From XYD12-FULL-36-8 sp964391015 (GTDB lineage Bacteria > Bacteroidota > Ignavibacteria > Ignavibacteriales > Ignavibacteriaceae), in assembly GCA_964391015.1 (NCBI GenBank), contig CAYMKU010000006.1:51839-115838 (forward strand): DNA of 64,000 bases, given 5' to 3'. Under the pieces are notes generated by a model that was not told the origin of the DNA, did no database searches, and saw only the letters and a program-made list of their open reading frames with translations. The translations under genes were made by a program, and so were the position numbers. Below, piece after piece: positions 35,902 to 43,614 of this stretch; the first letter of the stretch is position 1, and each line of letters opens with the position of its first letter.

Positions 35902-37563
35902 TTAGATAATAACATGTTCATTGTATTCACCAAAAACACTTCGCATTGTGTTGCATATTTCGCCGACGCTTGCGTAGCTTTTAACCGCAGATAAAATATA
36001 AGGTATCAAATTGCTCGATTCTTGTGCAGCAATTTTAAGTAATTCCAACTTCTTGCTGACATCTTCATTATTCCGTTCAGATTTTATTTTGGTTAAAAAT
36101 TTTATTTGTTCTTGCTGAACATTCATTTTGATTTTTAGTAATTTCTTCTGTTGCTTCTCTTTTATTTGAAACTTAGTTACTCCGACAACGATTTTATTTC
36201 TGTCTTCTAATTCTTTCTCATATTTATATGCAGCATTCTGAATTTCTGTTTGAACATATCCGGATTCTATTGCAGAAACCATCCCACCCATAGCATCAAT
36301 TTTACTGATGTATTCTTCGGCTTCATGTTGTATTTGATCAGTAAGCGATTCAACAAAATAGGAACCGGCTAAAGGATCAATCGTATTGGTTACCCCACTC
36401 TCATAGCCAATAATTTGTTGAGTTCGTAATGCGATACTAACCGATTCTTCAGTAGGAAGTGACAACGCTTCATCTCTTGAATTTGTATGAAGGCTTTGTG
36501 TGCCGCCTAATACTGCTGCCAATGCTTGAATAGTTACACGTACAATGTTATTATCAACTTGTTGTGCAGTTAGCGTTGATCCGGCAGTTTGTGTATGGAA
36601 TCTCAACATCATTGACCGAGGATCTTTTGCGTTGAACCTTTCCTTCATGATTTTTGCCCATAACCGACGAGCTGCTCTAAATTTTGATACTTCTTCAAGA
36701 AGGTCATTATGAGAATTAAAAAAGAACGAAATTCTTTTGGCAAAATCCTCTAACTCCAATCCAGATTTAATAGCTGCTTCTACATATGCAATCCCATTTG
36801 CCAAAGTGAATCCAACTTCTTGAGCAGCAGTTGAACCTGCCTCGCGAATGTGATAACCTGAAATAGAAATTGTATTAAATTTAGGAACTTCTTTGCAACA
36901 GTACGAAAAAATATCGTTGATAAGTCTCATTGAGGGTTTAGGCGGAAATATATAAGTTCCTCGTGCAATGTACTCCTTTAAAATATCATTTTGAATTGTT
37001 CCACAAAGCTTTTCTTTTGGCACATTTTGTTTTTCTGCAACTGCGATGTAAAGTGCGAGCAAGACAGATGCCGGTGCATTGATTGTCATAGAAGTTGAGA
37101 CTTTATCTAAAGGAATTTTATCAAATAAAATTTCCATGTCTGCAAGTGTATCAATTGCAACTCCAACTTTTCCGACTTCACCATAAGCGACAGGATCGTC
37201 ACTGTCGTACCCAATTTGTGTTGGAAGATCAAAAGCTACAGATAAACCCATTTGTCCTTGATCGAGAAGATAACGGTAACGTTTATTTGATTCTCTTGCA
37301 GTTCCAAATCCTGCGTACTGCCTCATTGTCCATAACTTACTTCGATACATTGTTGGTTGAATTCCACGTGTGAAGGGGTATTTACCAGGTAATCCTATTT
37401 TTGATTCGTAGTCTTCGTCAGATATATTCGAACCGTATAAGGGTTCTATTGGTGTGAATGAAATACTTGTAAATTCTTTTTGACGTTCAGGATTTTTTTC
37501 GATTGATTTTTTATAATCTGAGTTCTTCCAATCATTTATTAGTTGACTTATGTCTTTTCCCAA
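35902..37563 (-). CDS. Methylmalonyl-CoA mutase, large (catalytic) subunit of the split type
   Basis: A 553-residue protein covering only the substrate-binding TIM barrel; the C-terminal B12-binding domain is absent, as in the split enzymes of archaea and some bacteria. TMRQYAGFGTARESNKRY (about residues 77-95), GLSVAFDLPTQIGYDSDDP (about 102-120) and ARGTYIFPPKPSMR (about 197-210) are diagnostic; the arginine in the last block favours methylmalonyl-CoA over isobutyryl-CoA. It would interconvert succinyl-CoA and methylmalonyl-CoA with a separate cobalamin subunit not in this window. The TTG start at 37563 is backed by AAAGGA about 8 bases upstream. It lies 14 bp downstream of the CoA-transferase gene. 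Confidence 0.92.
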   Translation of the reverse strand: MGKDISQLINDWKNSDYKKSIEKNPERQKEFTSISFTPIEPLYGSNISDEDYESKIGLPGKYPFTRGIQPTMYRSKLWTMRQYAGFGTARESNKRYRYLLDQGQMGLSVAFDLPTQIGYDSDDPVAYGEVGKVGVAIDTLADMEILFDKIPLDKVSTSMTINAPASVLLALYIAVAEKQNVPKEKLCGTIQNDILKEYIARGTYIFPPKPSMRLINDIFSYCCKEVPKFNTISISGYHIREAGSTAAQEVGFTLANGIAYVEAAIKSGLELEDFAKRISFFFNSHNDLLEEVSKFRAARRLWAKIMKERFNAKDPRSMMLRFHTQTAGSTLTAQQVDNNIVRVTIQALAAVLGGTQSLHTNSRDEALSLPTEESVSIALRTQQIIGYESGVTNTIDPLAGSYFVESLTDQIQHEAEEYISKIDAMGGMVSAIESGYVQTEIQNAAYKYEKELEDRNKIVVGVTKFQIKEKQQKKLLKIKMNVQQEQIKFLTKIKSERNNEDVSKKLELLKIAAQESSNLIPYILSAVKSYASVGEICNTMRSVFGEYNEHVII

Positions 37564-37577
37564 TTTACATTCCTTTC

Positions 37578-38903
37578 TTACACAAGTGCTTTTCCGAAAT
37601 AGGTTTCAGCGACATGCCGATCTAAGTCTTCTCTAAAATCAGGGTGTGCAATATCAATTAAAGCTTTGGTGCGTTGGCGGATAGTTTTTCCGTAAAGGTC
37701 TGCTACTCCATACTCAGTTACGACATAATGAACGTCACCACGAGAGGTCGTAACTCCCGCGCCTTCGGTAAGGAAGGGTACAATGCGTGATATTTTACCA
37801 TCCTTAGCTGTAGAGGGAATTCCAATAATTGGTTTTCCATCCTTGCTTCTGGAAGCACCACGAATGAAATCAAGCTGTCCACCGAAACCGCTATAAAATT
37901 TTGGACCCATAGAATCTGCGCAGACTTGTCCTGTCAAATCTACTTGTAAAGCAGAATTAATTGCGACCATTCTATCATTTTTAGCAACTATAAAAGGATC
38001 ATTTGTATAGTCCGAAGGATGAAATTCCATAAGTGGATCATTATCTATAAAGTCAAATAATCTTTTCGTACCAAGAACAAACGAAGCAATTATTTTACCT
38101 TGGTGCAGAGTTTTCTTCTCATTTGTCAATATTCCTTTTTCAACTAATTTAATAACTCCATCAGAGAACATTTCTGTATGAATTCCTAAGTCCTGTTTAT
38201 CATCAAGATAGTGCAACACAGCATCTGGAATGTTTCCAATTCCCATTTGCAAAGTTGAACCATCTTCAATTAAACTAGCAATGTTTCTTCCAATATTTTC
38301 ATAAACTTCTTTTTCATCATCTTCTAATGTGGCATAATCTGTACGAAGTTCGACTAATGGTGCATCAACTTCAACACAATAATCAATTTTGTCAATGTGG
38401 ATGAAAGAATTGCCTAGTGTTCTTGGTTGTTTGGGATTGATTTGGGCAATAATAACTTTTGCACACTCGGCTGCTGGTTTAGTAATTTCAATGCCAACAC
38501 CAAAGCTGCAAAAGCCATATTTATCGGGTGGGGATACATTTATTAATGCAACATCGATCGGGAGAATGTTACGATAAAATAGCCCCGGAATTTCTGAAAG
38601 AAATATTGGAGTGAAATCAGCCCTCCCTTCGTTCACAGCCTTTCGAACATTAGCACCAATGAACAATGCATTATGTCTGAAGTGCCCTTCATATTCTGGA
38701 TCTGAATAGGGTGAAATTCCAAGTGTGAGTAGATGAATGATCTCAACATTTTCAAGTTCCTTGTAACGTTTAGTTAACGCTACGAGCAATACCTCTGGAC
38801 TTGCGGCTCCAGGATGAACATAAACTCGTTGATTTGATTTTATCACCGATACAGCTTTTTCTGCTGAGACAACTTTGGACTTATAATTATCAATCCACTT
38901 CAT
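37578..38903 (-). CDS. Acetyl-CoA hydrolase/CoA-transferase family protein (4-hydroxybutyrate/propionate CoA-transferase type)
   Basis: A 441-residue enzyme of the Cat1/Cat2 CoA-transferase family. VYVHPGAASPEVLL near residue 28 starts the N-terminal half; GSTLQMGIGNIPDAV (about 215-230) and GIHTEMFSDG (catalytic glutamate near 243) identify the CoA-ester intermediate site; EYGVADLYGKTIRQR near 395 closes it. It transfers CoA between acyl groups such as acetyl, propionyl, succinyl or 4-hydroxybutyryl. Its operon with a methylmalonyl-CoA mutase subunit makes propionate/succinate exchange the most attractive role. ATG at 38903 with AGGAAA upstream. Confidence 0.9.
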   Translation of the reverse strand: MKWIDNYKSKVVSAEKAVSVIKSNQRVYVHPGAASPEVLLVALTKRYKELENVEIIHLLTLGISPYSDPEYEGHFRHNALFIGANVRKAVNEGRADFTPIFLSEIPGLFYRNILPIDVALINVSPPDKYGFCSFGVGIEITKPAAECAKVIIAQINPKQPRTLGNSFIHIDKIDYCVEVDAPLVELRTDYATLEDDEKEVYENIGRNIASLIEDGSTLQMGIGNIPDAVLHYLDDKQDLGIHTEMFSDGVIKLVEKGILTNEKKTLHQGKIIASFVLGTKRLFDFIDNDPLMEFHPSDYTNDPFIVAKNDRMVAINSALQVDLTGQVCADSMGPKFYSGFGGQLDFIRGASRSKDGKPIIGIPSTAKDGKISRIVPFLTEGAGVTTSRGDVHYVVTEYGVADLYGKTIRQRTKALIDIAHPDFREDLDRHVAETYFGKALV

Positions 38904-38969
38904 AATATTTCCTATTATTTAGAACTTTTTTAACACATTTATTTATGTTTTTCAAAGCATTCATCTTAA

Positions 38970-38984
38970 ACAATGTATATGCCA
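38970..38984 (-). promoter_or_regulatory. Sigma-54-like promoter of the CoA-transferase/mutase operon
   Basis: Minus-strand TGGCAT, ATACA, TTGT, identical over 15 bases to the site at 35725. Predicted transcription start is about 55 bp before the ATG at 38903. The rest of the 310-bp gap up to the tRNA-Leu gene is AT-rich and shows nothing else. Confidence 0.6.
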
Positions 38985-39212
38985 TAAATTATAATTTCAC
39001 TACTTAAAAATAGGAACTATTTCTTAGTAGAAAAAGAAGAGATAATCCAATTACCTTCATTTATGGAAAAGTCATTAAAAAATTTTCTCAATTATTAGAA
39101 ACTTCAATTACTATAGGTGTCTTAAAATAATTTGGTTGAGTGGAAGTTATAAATTATTGCAAAGCAAAATGGTTTTCTCTATATTTGTGCCTTAAAACGC
39201 AAGTTTTTGTGT

Positions 39213-39299
39213 GCCGGGGTGGCGGAATTGGTAGACGCACAGGACTTAAAATCCTGTGGGAATTACATTCCCGTGCCGGTTCGAGTCCGGCCCTCGGTA
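39213..39299 (+). tRNA. tRNA-Leu (UAA anticodon)
   Basis: An 87-nt class II tRNA with long variable arm (TGGGAATTACATTCCCG). Anticodon TAA in ACTTAAAAT; T-arm GCCGG/CCGGC around TTCGAGT; acceptor GCCGGGG pairs with CCTCGGT including two G-U pairs. The CCA end is not encoded. Confidence 0.95.
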
Positions 39300-39346
39300 C
39301 TGGTTAAAATTCTTAATAAAATTTTCATCACAGAATTTTAACTAGA

Positions 39347-39420
39347 GGGCTTTTAGCTCAGTTGGTTAGAGCGTCTGCTTGACGTGCAGAAGGTCAAAGG
39401 TTCGACTCCTTTAGAGCCCA
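39347..39420 (+). tRNA. tRNA-Val (GAC anticodon)
   Basis: Acceptor GGGCTTT/AGAGCCC, D-arm AGCTCAGTTGGTTAGAGC, anticodon stem TCTGC/GCAGA around TTGACGT giving GAC, T-arm with TTCGACT, discriminator A. It follows tRNA-Leu by 47 bp and is 42 bp upstream of thrS. Confidence 0.95.
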
Positions 39421-39425
39421 CTTTG

Positions 39426-39449
39426 TCGGAGTTTGCTCCGATTTTTTTT
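39426..39449 (+). terminator. Terminator between tRNA-Val and thrS
   Basis: TCGGAG/CTCCGA with a TTTG loop runs directly into eight T residues, ending 13 bases before the thrS ATG. It either ends the tRNA transcript or acts as an attenuator for read-through into thrS; no separate thrS promoter can fit in the 13 remaining bases. Confidence 0.9.
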
Positions 39450-39462
39450 ATAAGAAATAAAA

Positions 39463-41397
39463 ATGCAAAAAATAAAAATAACCTTACCGGACAATTCAAG
39501 TAAAGAATTTGAGAAAGGAATTTCTGCATATAAAATTGCAGAATCTATTTCCTCTCGGTTGGCTGAAGATGCTTTAGCAGTGGAAGTGAACGGAATAGTT
39601 AGAGATTTAGCATTTAGGATTGACAGTGACTCTTCAATAAAATTTCTAACTTTTGATGATGTTAAAGGTAAAGAAGTTTACTGGCATTCTACTTCACACT
39701 TGATGGCTCATGCAATACAGGAAATTTATCCTGAGGCAAAATTTGGTGTTGGTCCTGCAATAGATTCTGGTTTTTATTATGATATTGATATCAACTCACA
39801 ACTTTCCGAAGAAGATCTGAAAGTTGTTGAGAATAAAATGTCTCAGCTTGTTCAACAGAATTCATCTTTTGTAAGAGAAGATTTATCTAAAAACGCTGCG
39901 ATTGATTTTTTCAAACAAAAAGGTGATAATTACAAATTAGAGATACTTTCAGAGATTGACGAAAATTCGGAAGGAATAAGTATTTATAAAGAGGGTAGCT
40001 TTACTGATCTTTGCAGGGGTCCACACATTCCTTCATCTGGAAAGATAAAATATTTTAAGCTGCTTAATATTTCTGGTTCATATTGGCGAGGAGATGAGAA
40101 GAACAAGCAGATGCAGAGAATTTATGGCATCTCATTTCCTAAAAAGAAAATGTTGGATGATTATCTTACATTTTTGGAGGAAGCTAAAAAAAGAGATCAC
40201 AGAAAACTTGGAAAGCAATTAGATCTTTACAGTGTCCACGAAGAAGCAGGAGCAGGCTTAATTTATTGGCATCCAAAAGGTGCACGTATTAGATTAGAAA
40301 TTGAAAATTTTTGGCGCGAAGCTCATCTTAAAAATGGTTATGAAATTCTTTTTTCACCGCATATGGGTAGAAGCTGGCTATGGGAAACAAGTGGTCATCT
40401 TGGTTTTTATAAAGACAGTATGTATTCTGAAATGAAAATAGATGAGCAAGATTACTATATCAAACCAATGAATTGTCCGTTTCATATAATGGTTTACAAA
40501 TCTCACTTACGTTCTTATCGAGATTTGCCTCTTCGTTGGGCAGAACTAGGTACTGTTTACAGATATGAAAAGAGTGGGGTTTTGCATGGACTTCTTCGCG
40601 TTCGTGGTTTTACACAGGATGATGCACACATTTTTTGCAGTCACAGTAAAATTGAAGCGGAGATAATTGAAGTAATCCGATTTGCAAAAATGATGTGGAA
40701 TGCATTTGGTTTCGAAAGTTTGAAATATTATCTCGCTACCAAACCTGAAAAGGCAGTTGGAGACGTTGAACTTTGGGATAAAGCCATCAGTTCACTTAAA
40801 TCTGCTTTGGAAAAAGAAAATTTGGATTATGAAGTTGATGAAGGTGGCGGGGCATTTTACGGTCCCAAAATAGATATTAAAATCAAAGATGCACTTGGAA
40901 GAGAATGGCAAATGAGTACAGTTCAATTTGATTTTAATATGCCCGAAAGATTTGATATGAAATACATAGGGGAAGATGGAAAAGAGCATCGTCCATTCAT
41001 GGTTCACAGAGCATTGCTTGGTTCAATTGAAAGATTTTTTGGTGTGCTTATTGAGCATTATGGGGGGGATTTCCCAGTTTGGCTTGCCCCAATTCAAGTT
41101 GCAGTAATTCCAGTTTCAGAGCACTTCAAAGAATATGCCCAAAAAGTTACCAACGAACTTAACATGCATAATATCCGAACAAACTTGGACGAGCGAAATG
41201 AAAAAATCGGTTATAAAATTAGAGATTGGGAAACTAATAAAGCTCCATACATGATTATCATAGGCGAAAAGGAAGTCAATGCACAAAACATTTCGATAAG
41301 AAAACACAAAGTTGGAGTTCAGGGTGCTTTGTCTTTGAACGAATTTATAACTAAAATATCTGAAGAAATTAAAAACAAGATTCACACAACAAATTAA
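39463..41397 (+). CDS. thrS: Threonyl-tRNA synthetase
   Basis: A full-length 644-residue class II synthetase. The N-terminal TGS domain covers residues 1-62; the editing domain has HSTSH (H75, H79). The catalytic core includes KPMNCPFH (zinc cysteine about 337), motif 2 GLLRVRGFTQDDAH (about 375-388, second zinc ligand) and motif 3 HRALLGSIERF (about 515, third ligand). The C-terminal anticodon-binding domain ends at 644. First gene of a thrS-infC-rpmI-rplT unit like that of Escherichia coli. AUG start; no clear Shine-Dalgarno is seen between the terminator T-run and the start codon. Confidence 0.98.
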   Translation: MQKIKITLPDNSSKEFEKGISAYKIAESISSRLAEDALAVEVNGIVRDLAFRIDSDSSIKFLTFDDVKGKEVYWHSTSHLMAHAIQEIYPEAKFGVGPAIDSGFYYDIDINSQLSEEDLKVVENKMSQLVQQNSSFVREDLSKNAAIDFFKQKGDNYKLEILSEIDENSEGISIYKEGSFTDLCRGPHIPSSGKIKYFKLLNISGSYWRGDEKNKQMQRIYGISFPKKKMLDDYLTFLEEAKKRDHRKLGKQLDLYSVHEEAGAGLIYWHPKGARIRLEIENFWREAHLKNGYEILFSPHMGRSWLWETSGHLGFYKDSMYSEMKIDEQDYYIKPMNCPFHIMVYKSHLRSYRDLPLRWAELGTVYRYEKSGVLHGLLRVRGFTQDDAHIFCSHSKIEAEIIEVIRFAKMMWNAFGFESLKYYLATKPEKAVGDVELWDKAISSLKSALEKENLDYEVDEGGGAFYGPKIDIKIKDALGREWQMSTVQFDFNMPERFDMKYIGEDGKEHRPFMVHRALLGSIERFFGVLIEHYGGDFPVWLAPIQVAVIPVSEHFKEYAQKVTNELNMHNIRTNLDERNEKIGYKIRDWETNKAPYMIIIGEKEVNAQNISIRKHKVGVQGALSLNEFITKISEEIKNKIHTTN

Positions 41398-41408
41398 GGA
41401 GAATATCA

Positions 41409-41945
41409 ATCGCTCAAAAAGAAGAAGCTAGAGTAAATGAGGAAATCAAATCATTACGTGTTAGAGTAATTGATATAGATGGTACTCAATTAGGAGTTTT
41501 CGGTATTGGAGATGCTCTAAGGAAAGCTCAGGAACGAGGGCAAGATTTAGTAGAAATTGCCCCTCAAGCACAGCCGCCTGTTTGTAAAATAATTAACTTT
41601 GGAAAGTTTAGATACGAACAACAAAAGAAAGAGAAAATTCAAAGGAAGCATCAACAAGTTACCGTATTAAAGGAAATAAGACTTCACCCCAACACCGATA
41701 CTCATGATTTTGATTTTAAAGTAAGACATGCAATTAGCTTTTTGGAGGAAGGAAATAAAGTTAAAGTTGCAGTGATATTTAAAGGTAGGGAAATGGCTTA
41801 TGTAGAGCAAGGTGAAGAGCTAATGAATAAATTTGTTGAAAATACTGCCGATGTTTCTAAAGTTGAATCGCCAATGAAGATGGAAGGAAGAAATCTTTTA
41901 GTAATTCTTGCTCCACAAAAATCAAAAGGAAAAAAATCGAATTAA
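41409..41945 (+). CDS. infC: Translation initiation factor IF-3 with an ATC start codon
   Basis: A 178-residue IF-3. The frame is open from before 41403 and matches IF-3 from its first residues (AQKEEARVNEEIKSLRVRVI), through GDALRKAQERGQDLVEIAP and PPVCKIINFGKFRYEQQKK to the C-terminal domain (VKEIRLHP-like KEIRLHPNTDTHDFDFK and FKGREMAY). No ATG, GTG or TTG is available until 41742, too far inside. ATC at 41409 lies seven bases after AGGAG (41397-41401), which overlaps the thrS stop. Rare AUU/AUC starts are known for infC and underlie its autoregulation through codon discrimination by IF-3. ATA at 41403 is too close to the ribosome site. Confidence 0.93.
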   Translation: MAQKEEARVNEEIKSLRVRVIDIDGTQLGVFGIGDALRKAQERGQDLVEIAPQAQPPVCKIINFGKFRYEQQKKEKIQRKHQQVTVLKEIRLHPNTDTHDFDFKVRHAISFLEEGNKVKVAVIFKGREMAYVEQGEELMNKFVENTADVSKVESPMKMEGRNLLVILAPQKSKGKKSN

Positions 41946-41967
41946 ACTATATAGAATGGATTAAACA

Positions 41968-42159
41968 ATGCCAAAAATGAAAAGCAATAGAGGTGCAAAA
42001 AAAACTTTTAAAGTTACCGCTTCTGGAAAATTCAAAAGAAAAAGCGCTTATAAAAGTCATATACTTACATCAAAAAGCACAAAGCGAAAAAGAAAACTTA
42101 GACGAACCACTATTGTGGCAAAGTCTGAGCTAAAACGCGTAAAAACAATGCTTCAATAA
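41968..42159 (+). CDS. rpmI: 50S ribosomal protein L35
   Basis: A 63-residue, very basic protein: MPKMKSNRGAKKTFKVTASGK at the N-terminus (M-P-K-M-K-S/T-N/H-R/K-G-A-K-K is the family start) and RKRKLRR near residue 44. Classic position between infC and rplT, 22 bp after infC and 18 bp before rplT. Confidence 0.97.
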   Translation: MPKMKSNRGAKKTFKVTASGKFKRKSAYKSHILTSKSTKRKRKLRRTTIVAKSELKRVKTMLQ

Positions 42160-42177
42160 TTATAAAGGAAAACTAGA

Positions 42178-42525
42178 ATGCCACGATCAAAGAATAAAGT
42201 AGCTTCTCACCGCAGAAGAAAAAAAGTTCTTGAACAAGCAAAAGGATATTGGGGTAGACGCAGCAAAGTTTATACTGTTGCAAAAAACCATGTTGAGAAG
42301 GGATTGCTACATTCCTTCCGAGACAGAAAATTAAAGAAAAGAGTATTCAGAAAACTTTGGATTACCCGTATAAATGCAGCAGCAAGAACCAATGGAACTA
42401 CTTACTCAAGATTAATCCATGCTCTTGATGCAAAAGGGATTTCAATTAACAGAAAAATTCTTGCTAATCTTGCAATTGAAAATCCAGCCACATTTACTGA
42501 GCTGGTTAATTTTTCTGTAAATTAA
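42178..42525 (+). CDS. rplT: 50S ribosomal protein L20
   Basis: A 115-residue basic protein of normal length, beginning MPRSKNKVASHRRRKKVL and containing AKGYWGRRSKVYTVAKNHV near residues 21-39 and DRKLKKRVFRKLWITRINAAAR near 49-70 (ends DRKLKKR and ITRINAAAR). L20 is needed for early 50S assembly and in enteric and Gram-positive bacteria represses its own operon. AAGGAAA precedes the ATG. Confidence 0.97.
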   Translation: MPRSKNKVASHRRRKKVLEQAKGYWGRRSKVYTVAKNHVEKGLLHSFRDRKLKKRVFRKLWITRINAAARTNGTTYSRLIHALDAKGISINRKILANLAIENPATFTELVNFSVN

Positions 42526-42530
42526 TTTAT

Positions 42531-42566
42531 TACCCTCTCAAATTGTTTTGCAGAGGGTATTATTTT
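42531..42566 (+). terminator. Terminator/attenuator between rplT and pheS
   Basis: TACCCTCT/AGAGGGTA with a 13-base loop and a following TTATTTT, 5 bases past the rplT stop and 20 bases before pheS. The same place carries the pheST attenuator in Escherichia coli; here no leader peptide is visible, so partial termination is the simpler reading. Confidence 0.75.
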
Positions 42567-42585
42567 AAATTTTCTAGTTATTGCT

Positions 42586-43599
42586 ATGCTTACAAATAAA
42601 ATAAATTCCGTTCGAGATGATTTTAACAAAGATACTAGCGGGGTAGCAGATTTAAAAACCTTAGAAGAAATCAGAATAAAATTTCTCGGTAAGAATGGAT
42701 TCATTACAAATCTATTTGAAGAATTAAAATCTGTTCCAAAAGATGAGAAACCATTGCTTGGTAAATCTCTCAATTCATTGCGAGATCAGATTACATCTAC
42801 GATTGAAGAAATTAAACAAAACTTAACCTCTCAACAAGAGAAGGAAAAATCTTACATTGATCTTTCACTTCCGGGCAGACATAAACAATTAGGCAGCAAC
42901 CATCTGCTCACACAAACGCTAAATGAGATTAAATCAATCTTTCGTAGCTTAGGTTTCTCATCAATTGAGGGACCGGAACTGGAATCAGACTATTATAACT
43001 TTGAAGCGTTAAATTTTCCCAAAGACCATCCTGCACGTGATATGCAGGATACATTTTTTATCAGCAAAGATTTTCTTCTTCGCACACATACAACCCCTGT
43101 TCAAGTAAGAATAATGGAAAAACACCAGCCGCCAGTTCGGGCAATCATGCCTGGAAGAGTATATAGAAATGAAGCTGTGAGTTCAAGGAGCTATTGCATG
43201 TTTCATCAAGTTGATGGAATATATGTTGATACTGATGTCACTTTCGCTGAACTTAAAGGTACTCTCGTTTCGTTTGCTAAACAATTTTATATGGAAGATT
43301 TGAAATATCGGTTCCGCCCAAGTTTTTTCCCATTTACAGAACCGAGCGCAGAGATGGATATTACATGTTATTTATGTCATGGCAAAGGATGTAAGGTTTG
43401 TAAGTATAGTGGTTGGTTGGAAATCCTTGGATGTGGAATGGTTGATCCGAACGTTTTTAAAATGGTTGGTTATGATCCCGAAAAATACTCCGGTTATGCT
43501 TTCGGAATGGGAATTGAGAGAACTGCTATGCTGAAATACGGAATTACAGATATCAGAATCTTTTTTGATAACGATTTCCGATTTCTCACACAATTTTAG
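42586..43599 (+). CDS. pheS: Phenylalanyl-tRNA synthetase alpha subunit
   Basis: A 337-residue class II catalytic subunit. A coiled-coil N-terminus (1-90) is followed by GRHKQLGSNHLLTQTL, motif 2 PGRVYRNEAVSSRSYCMFHQ (written as ends PGRVYRNE and CMFHQ; about 195-214), FTEPSAEMDI near 255 and motif 3 YAFGMGIERTAMLKYG near 305. A four-cysteine insert, C-Y-L-C...C-K-V-C, before GWLEILGCGMV can bind zinc, as in many non-enteric PheS. Pairs with PheT in an alpha2-beta2 enzyme; pheT starts 15 bp downstream. Confidence 0.97.
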   Translation: MLTNKINSVRDDFNKDTSGVADLKTLEEIRIKFLGKNGFITNLFEELKSVPKDEKPLLGKSLNSLRDQITSTIEEIKQNLTSQQEKEKSYIDLSLPGRHKQLGSNHLLTQTLNEIKSIFRSLGFSSIEGPELESDYYNFEALNFPKDHPARDMQDTFFISKDFLLRTHTTPVQVRIMEKHQPPVRAIMPGRVYRNEAVSSRSYCMFHQVDGIYVDTDVTFAELKGTLVSFAKQFYMEDLKYRFRPSFFPFTEPSAEMDITCYLCHGKGCKVCKYSGWLEILGCGMVDPNVFKMVGYDPEKYSGYAFGMGIERTAMLKYGITDIRIFFDNDFRFLTQF

Positions 43600-43614
43600 T
43601 CTGGAGAATTAAAA

